Assembly: GCA_024275615.1 (NCBI GenBank) | Contig: JAJRYU010000655.1 | Coordinates: 1-7,220, forward strand | DNA length: 7,220 nt | Source: Planctomycetota bacterium | GTDB taxonomy: Bacteria; Planctomycetota; GCA-002687715; DRQF01 | Direction of reading: 5' to 3' | Part shown: piece after piece, positions 5,105 to 7,220 of the stretch | Layout of the letters: each line of letters starts with the position of its first letter | How positions within the stretch are numbered: position 1 is the first letter of the stretch | Program-made: the position numbers and the translations under genes | The notes under the pieces: generated by a model | Told to the model about the DNA's origin: nothing | The model's database searches: none | What the model saw: the letters and a program-made list of their open reading frames with translations, nothing else

Positions 5105-6835
5105 CTACTGGGGGAAATAAACGAACTCATCGACGTCTATTTCGCTGCCATTCGTGGGGTGACGAAGCCGGATGATGAACTTGTGAGGCAAACCAGAGTT
5201 TCCGGGCGCTGCTGGAGAGAGAGGAACCGGCAAGAATTGGGCAAAAATGTACTGGCCACTTCCCAAGACAACCGGTGAGCCCGATACGATGGTGGAAATG
5301 CCACCAAAGGGATCTTCGATCTCTACGTCGACCAAGGTGCCTGTAGTAATTCCGTTGGGATTGTAGATGACGAAAGTGATGAAAATCTGTGCCTGACCCG
5401 CCAAGACCACTTGGGGACCGGGGAACGCTGGGTCATCAACAAAGACAAGCATGGGCAAGAGCGAGAGGCTGGCGTTAAGTGTCTTGGGGCCGGACACGAT
5501 GACCGAAGAGACGGTTATGTCCTGTGCCAAGCTGCCTTTCTTTGTTCGAACATCGACGTCAAATGTTCCCGTCGGCACAAGAACGCCGTAGTTGCCACTG
5601 GCATAGGTGCGCTTGTTCGCCACTTCAATTATGGCTCCGGTTGTTGAGTCGTGGACGATGATGCTGCAGTCGGTCTGCGGGACGCCACCGAAGGCCGAAA
5701 CGTTTCCAGAAAGAAGATGGCCAGGCTGGGCGATCACGTTGCCCATGGGAGTGTTGCCGGTGAATTGCTGGAACGGTGTGCTTTGTGACAGCAAACCACT
5801 TGCATTCTTGGGCTGAAAAATGACACGATGCATGCCCGTCGGAATAACAACGAAGAAAGTTCCATCCTGAGCTGTCTTGTCGCCTGGAGTGTAGAGGATC
5901 GCGTCTCCAGCTTGGGATCGTACGTCGAGATCAGCCCCGGTAACCGGAAAGCCCGCATTGTTCACCAGCGTGCCACTGACGGTGATACCGGGGTCCAAGA
6001 GGATGTTCCCCATGTTACTTGTCGCGGGAACAAAAACGCCCGTGACGCGTTTTCCGACCAAGATCTGTTGCCCTTTCAAGGGCTCAAAGGAAACGGTGAA
6101 AACTCCCGCGGGGACGATGACTGAAAAAGTCCCAGTGGCATCAGTGTTGTCGCCAGGAGTCTGAATTCGGAGTCCGGTTGCCAAGTCATCGACGTCAATG
6201 TCAACATCGAGAAGAGGGACATTGGTCGTGGCATGTCGCACGACACCCGTCAGTTGAAAACCTTGAGGTAAGACGATGGTTCCTACCGAAAGATTGCTCA
6301 CCATGTTTACGTCTTGAATCTGCGATACCAGGACTTGTCCCGGTCCTGGCTCCGCCCTCAGGCGCAAGGCTCCCCCCGGAACTCGCAGCGAGAAGGTTCC
6401 GGTCGGAGAAGTCTTGTCACCAGGTGTATTGAGTTTGACGCCGCTCAGGTCGTCGAATACGTCCAAATCGCCATTGACAATGACGACCCCATTGCCGTCA
6501 GTCACGGTCCCGGACAAAAGAAAACCGGCGGTCAAGACTTGGTTGCCGATGTTAGTCGGACCATTGACCACGACATTGCCCACAACCATGGGAGCCAAGA
6601 GCGCCCCGGCGGGAGGAATAACATGAAAAACATATGTTCCCTGTGGCAAGTTAAGTGTGAAAAAGCCGGCGATATTTGTAGTGGCGGTAAAACCGGTTGA
6701 GAACACTTCGATCGTGGCTCCGGCCACGGGTAGCCCCGCGGAGTTTATGATCTTGCCGTTGACAGTGTCTGCCATAGCTGGAGCAACGAGGAGAATGGCA
6801 ACAAGAGTAGTCAGAATGAAGCTTTTTATTGTCAT
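5105..6835 (-). CDS. Secreted protein with five carboxypeptidase-regulatory-like repeats (paralogue B)
   Basis: I place the start at ATG 6835 rather than the in-frame ATG at 6919. From 6835 the protein begins MTIKSFILTTLVAILLVA, a clean Sec signal peptide with AMA cleavage before Asp23, and its length (576) matches paralogue A (577) almost without gaps; the longer version would add 28 residues before the signal. GGGAA lies a few bases upstream. The mature protein has repeats at about 23-104, 105-192, 193-283, 284-372 and 373-461, then a C-terminal module at 462-576 ending DEFVYFPQ. Repeat landmarks match A one for one: NGDLDVFDD in repeat 2, PLLDVDIDVDDLATGLRIQT in repeat 3, GFPVTGAD in repeat 4 and VPQ-x-x-C in repeat 5. 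The only cysteine is Cys390. There is no membrane anchor or known sorting signal. An exported structural or surface protein is likely; its function is unknown. Confidence 0.9.
   Translation of the reverse strand: MTIKSFILTTLVAILLVAPAMADTVNGKIINSAGLPVAGATIEVFSTGFTATTNIAGFFTLNLPQGTYVFHVIPPAGALLAPMVVGNVVVNGPTNIGNQVLTAGFLLSGTVTDGNGVVIVNGDLDVFDDLSGVKLNTPGDKTSPTGTFSLRVPGGALRLRAEPGPGQVLVSQIQDVNMVSNLSVGTIVLPQGFQLTGVVRHATTNVPLLDVDIDVDDLATGLRIQTPGDNTDATGTFSVIVPAGVFTVSFEPLKGQQILVGKRVTGVFVPATSNMGNILLDPGITVSGTLVNNAGFPVTGADLDVRSQAGDAILYTPGDKTAQDGTFFVVIPTGMHRVIFQPKNASGLLSQSTPFQQFTGNTPMGNVIAQPGHLLSGNVSAFGGVPQTDCSIIVHDSTTGAIIEVANKRTYASGNYGVLVPTGTFDVDVRTKKGSLAQDITVSSVIVSGPKTLNASLSLLPMLVFVDDPAFPGPQVVLAGQAQIFITFVIYNPNGITTGTLVDVEIEDPFGGISTIVSGSPVVLGSGQYIFAQFLPVPLSPAAPGNSGLPHKFIIRLRHPTNGSEIDVDEFVYFPQ
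5108..5452 (-). other. Conserved C-terminal module of paralogue B
   Basis: Residues 462-576, starting MLVFVDDPAFPGPQ and ending EIDVDEFVYFPQ. It aligns without gaps to the last 115 residues of paralogue A (74 identities counted by hand). The most conserved parts are the two ends and the centre, IFAQFL-x-VPL. Confidence 0.7.
5453..6769 (-). repeat. Five tandem protein repeats in paralogue B
   Basis: Residues 23-461 form five modules in the same order and of the same lengths as in paralogue A. Each module resembles its counterpart in the other protein more than its neighbours in the same protein, as shown by signatures shared only by position (NGDLDVFDD in the second, DVDIDVDDLATG in the third). 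Confidence 0.8.
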
Positions 6836-7074
6836 CGCTGTTTCCCAATGGGTCAGTCGCAAGACCGCGCAAATAGAATTGTTGACAATACGATAAGCAA
6901 TTGGAGGGCCCTTTCGCATAGAATTTTTGTGGACCGCCCTGACTAAGACAAGAGCGCTCCAACACCGCGATAAAATGTTCCTGCGAAAATTGTTAGGACG
7001 AATCTCGTGACTGAGCGAACCAGGCTGATCGCGTTCAACGCTTGGAGTGCGAATTGAGATTTACGTCAAGTTGT
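6836..7074. other. 239-bp intergenic region upstream of paralogue B
   Basis: I see no gene or clear terminator. After the TGA at 7075 (minus strand) the only small hairpin is GCG-TTGAA-CGC, with no T-run. The region nearest paralogue B carries the tentative promoter and the short palindrome described at 6872-6900. Confidence 0.5.
6872..6900 (-). promoter_or_regulatory. Possible promoter of paralogue B
   Basis: On the minus strand TTGCTT (6895-6900) and TCTATT (6872-6877) are separated by 17 bases. They match the -35 and -10 consensus at three and four of six positions. Transcription would begin about 30 bases before ATG 6835. The spacer contains the palindrome ATTGTTGACAAT (6878-6889). Such matches are common by chance, so this is tentative. 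Confidence 0.25.
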
Positions 7075-7220
7075 TCACATTCCGGACACTTTGTACAAAA
7101 GTTCCTTACCAAGGCGGTACAAGAACGCCGGACAGTCCGAATCGACCTTGCTAGCCCTCGTCAAGAACTCAAGCGCAAACACATCATCCAATCTGGAGGC
7201 TACCTGTTGATGGAAGAGGA
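7075..7220 (-). CDS. Unrecognised protein, C-terminal 47 residues (cut by the right window edge)
   Basis: An open minus-strand frame enters from the right edge (first full codon at 7218) and ends at TGA 7075-7077. The peptide reads LFHQQVASRLDDVFALEF and continues to the end RLGKELLYKVSGM. By hand count, GC at codon positions 1, 2 and 3 is about 53, 34 and 64 percent, a clear coding pattern, while the opposing plus-strand frame gives about 51, 40 and 49. It looks like the soluble, partly helical tail of a protein. I see no diagnostic motif and name no family. It has the same direction as all other genes and ends 239 bp before paralogue B. Confidence 0.6.
   Translation of the reverse strand, partial: LFHQQVASRLDDVFALEFLTRASKVDSDCPAFLYRLGKELLYKVSGM

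Noticed and set aside
6836..6919. 28-residue N-terminal extension of paralogue B from ATG 6919
   Set aside because: It would place a non-signal stretch before an obvious Sec signal peptide, and it has no counterpart in paralogue A, whose length matches the 6835 start.
7015..7220. Plus-strand open frame with TTG 7054 after GGAG, or ATG 7210 after GGAGG, suggesting a divergent gene
   Set aside because: The minus-strand frame here has much stronger codon-position GC bias and a natural stop. The plus frame has no ATG until 7210, and its bias is close to none.

Overview
The window is bacterial DNA of intermediate GC content, and every gene I can support is on the minus strand, so transcription runs from the right edge to the left edge. 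The species cannot be read from the sequence. Sec signal peptides, Shine-Dalgarno sites, overlapping genes and three glycosyltransferases indicate a bacterium that makes surface polysaccharide or glycoconjugates. Large secreted proteins built from carboxypeptidase-regulatory-like repeats would suit an environmental lineage such as Planctomycetota or Acidobacteriota, but that placement is a guess.

Layout in transcription order: (1) 7220-7075, the last 47 codons of an unrecognised protein, cut by the window edge. (2) A 239-bp gap. (3) 6835-5105, a secreted protein of 576 residues with five tandem beta-sandwich repeats and a distinct C-terminal module. (4) A 357-bp non-coding gap with several hairpins and a good TATAAT box. 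(5) 4747-3014, a 577-residue paralogue of (3) with the same architecture and repeat order. (6) After only 29 bp, 2984-1779, a GT-B glycosyltransferase of the MurG-like COG4671 type. (7) Overlapping by one base (TAATG), 1779-577, a GT4 glycosyltransferase of the colanic-acid WcaL/AmsK type. (8) Overlapping by four bases (ATGA), 580 to beyond position 1, the N-terminal half of another GT4-like glycosyltransferase.

The three glycosyltransferases are almost certainly co-transcribed and translationally coupled. The nearer secreted repeat protein may be in the same transcript. A reasonable but unproven reading is a locus that exports repetitive cell-surface or matrix proteins and builds a glycan that decorates them or surrounds the cell. 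The least explained part is the tandem pair of secreted proteins: five Asp-rich repeats, one conserved cysteine each, and a 115-residue C-terminal module ending in the same YFPQ, with no sorting signal that I recognise.
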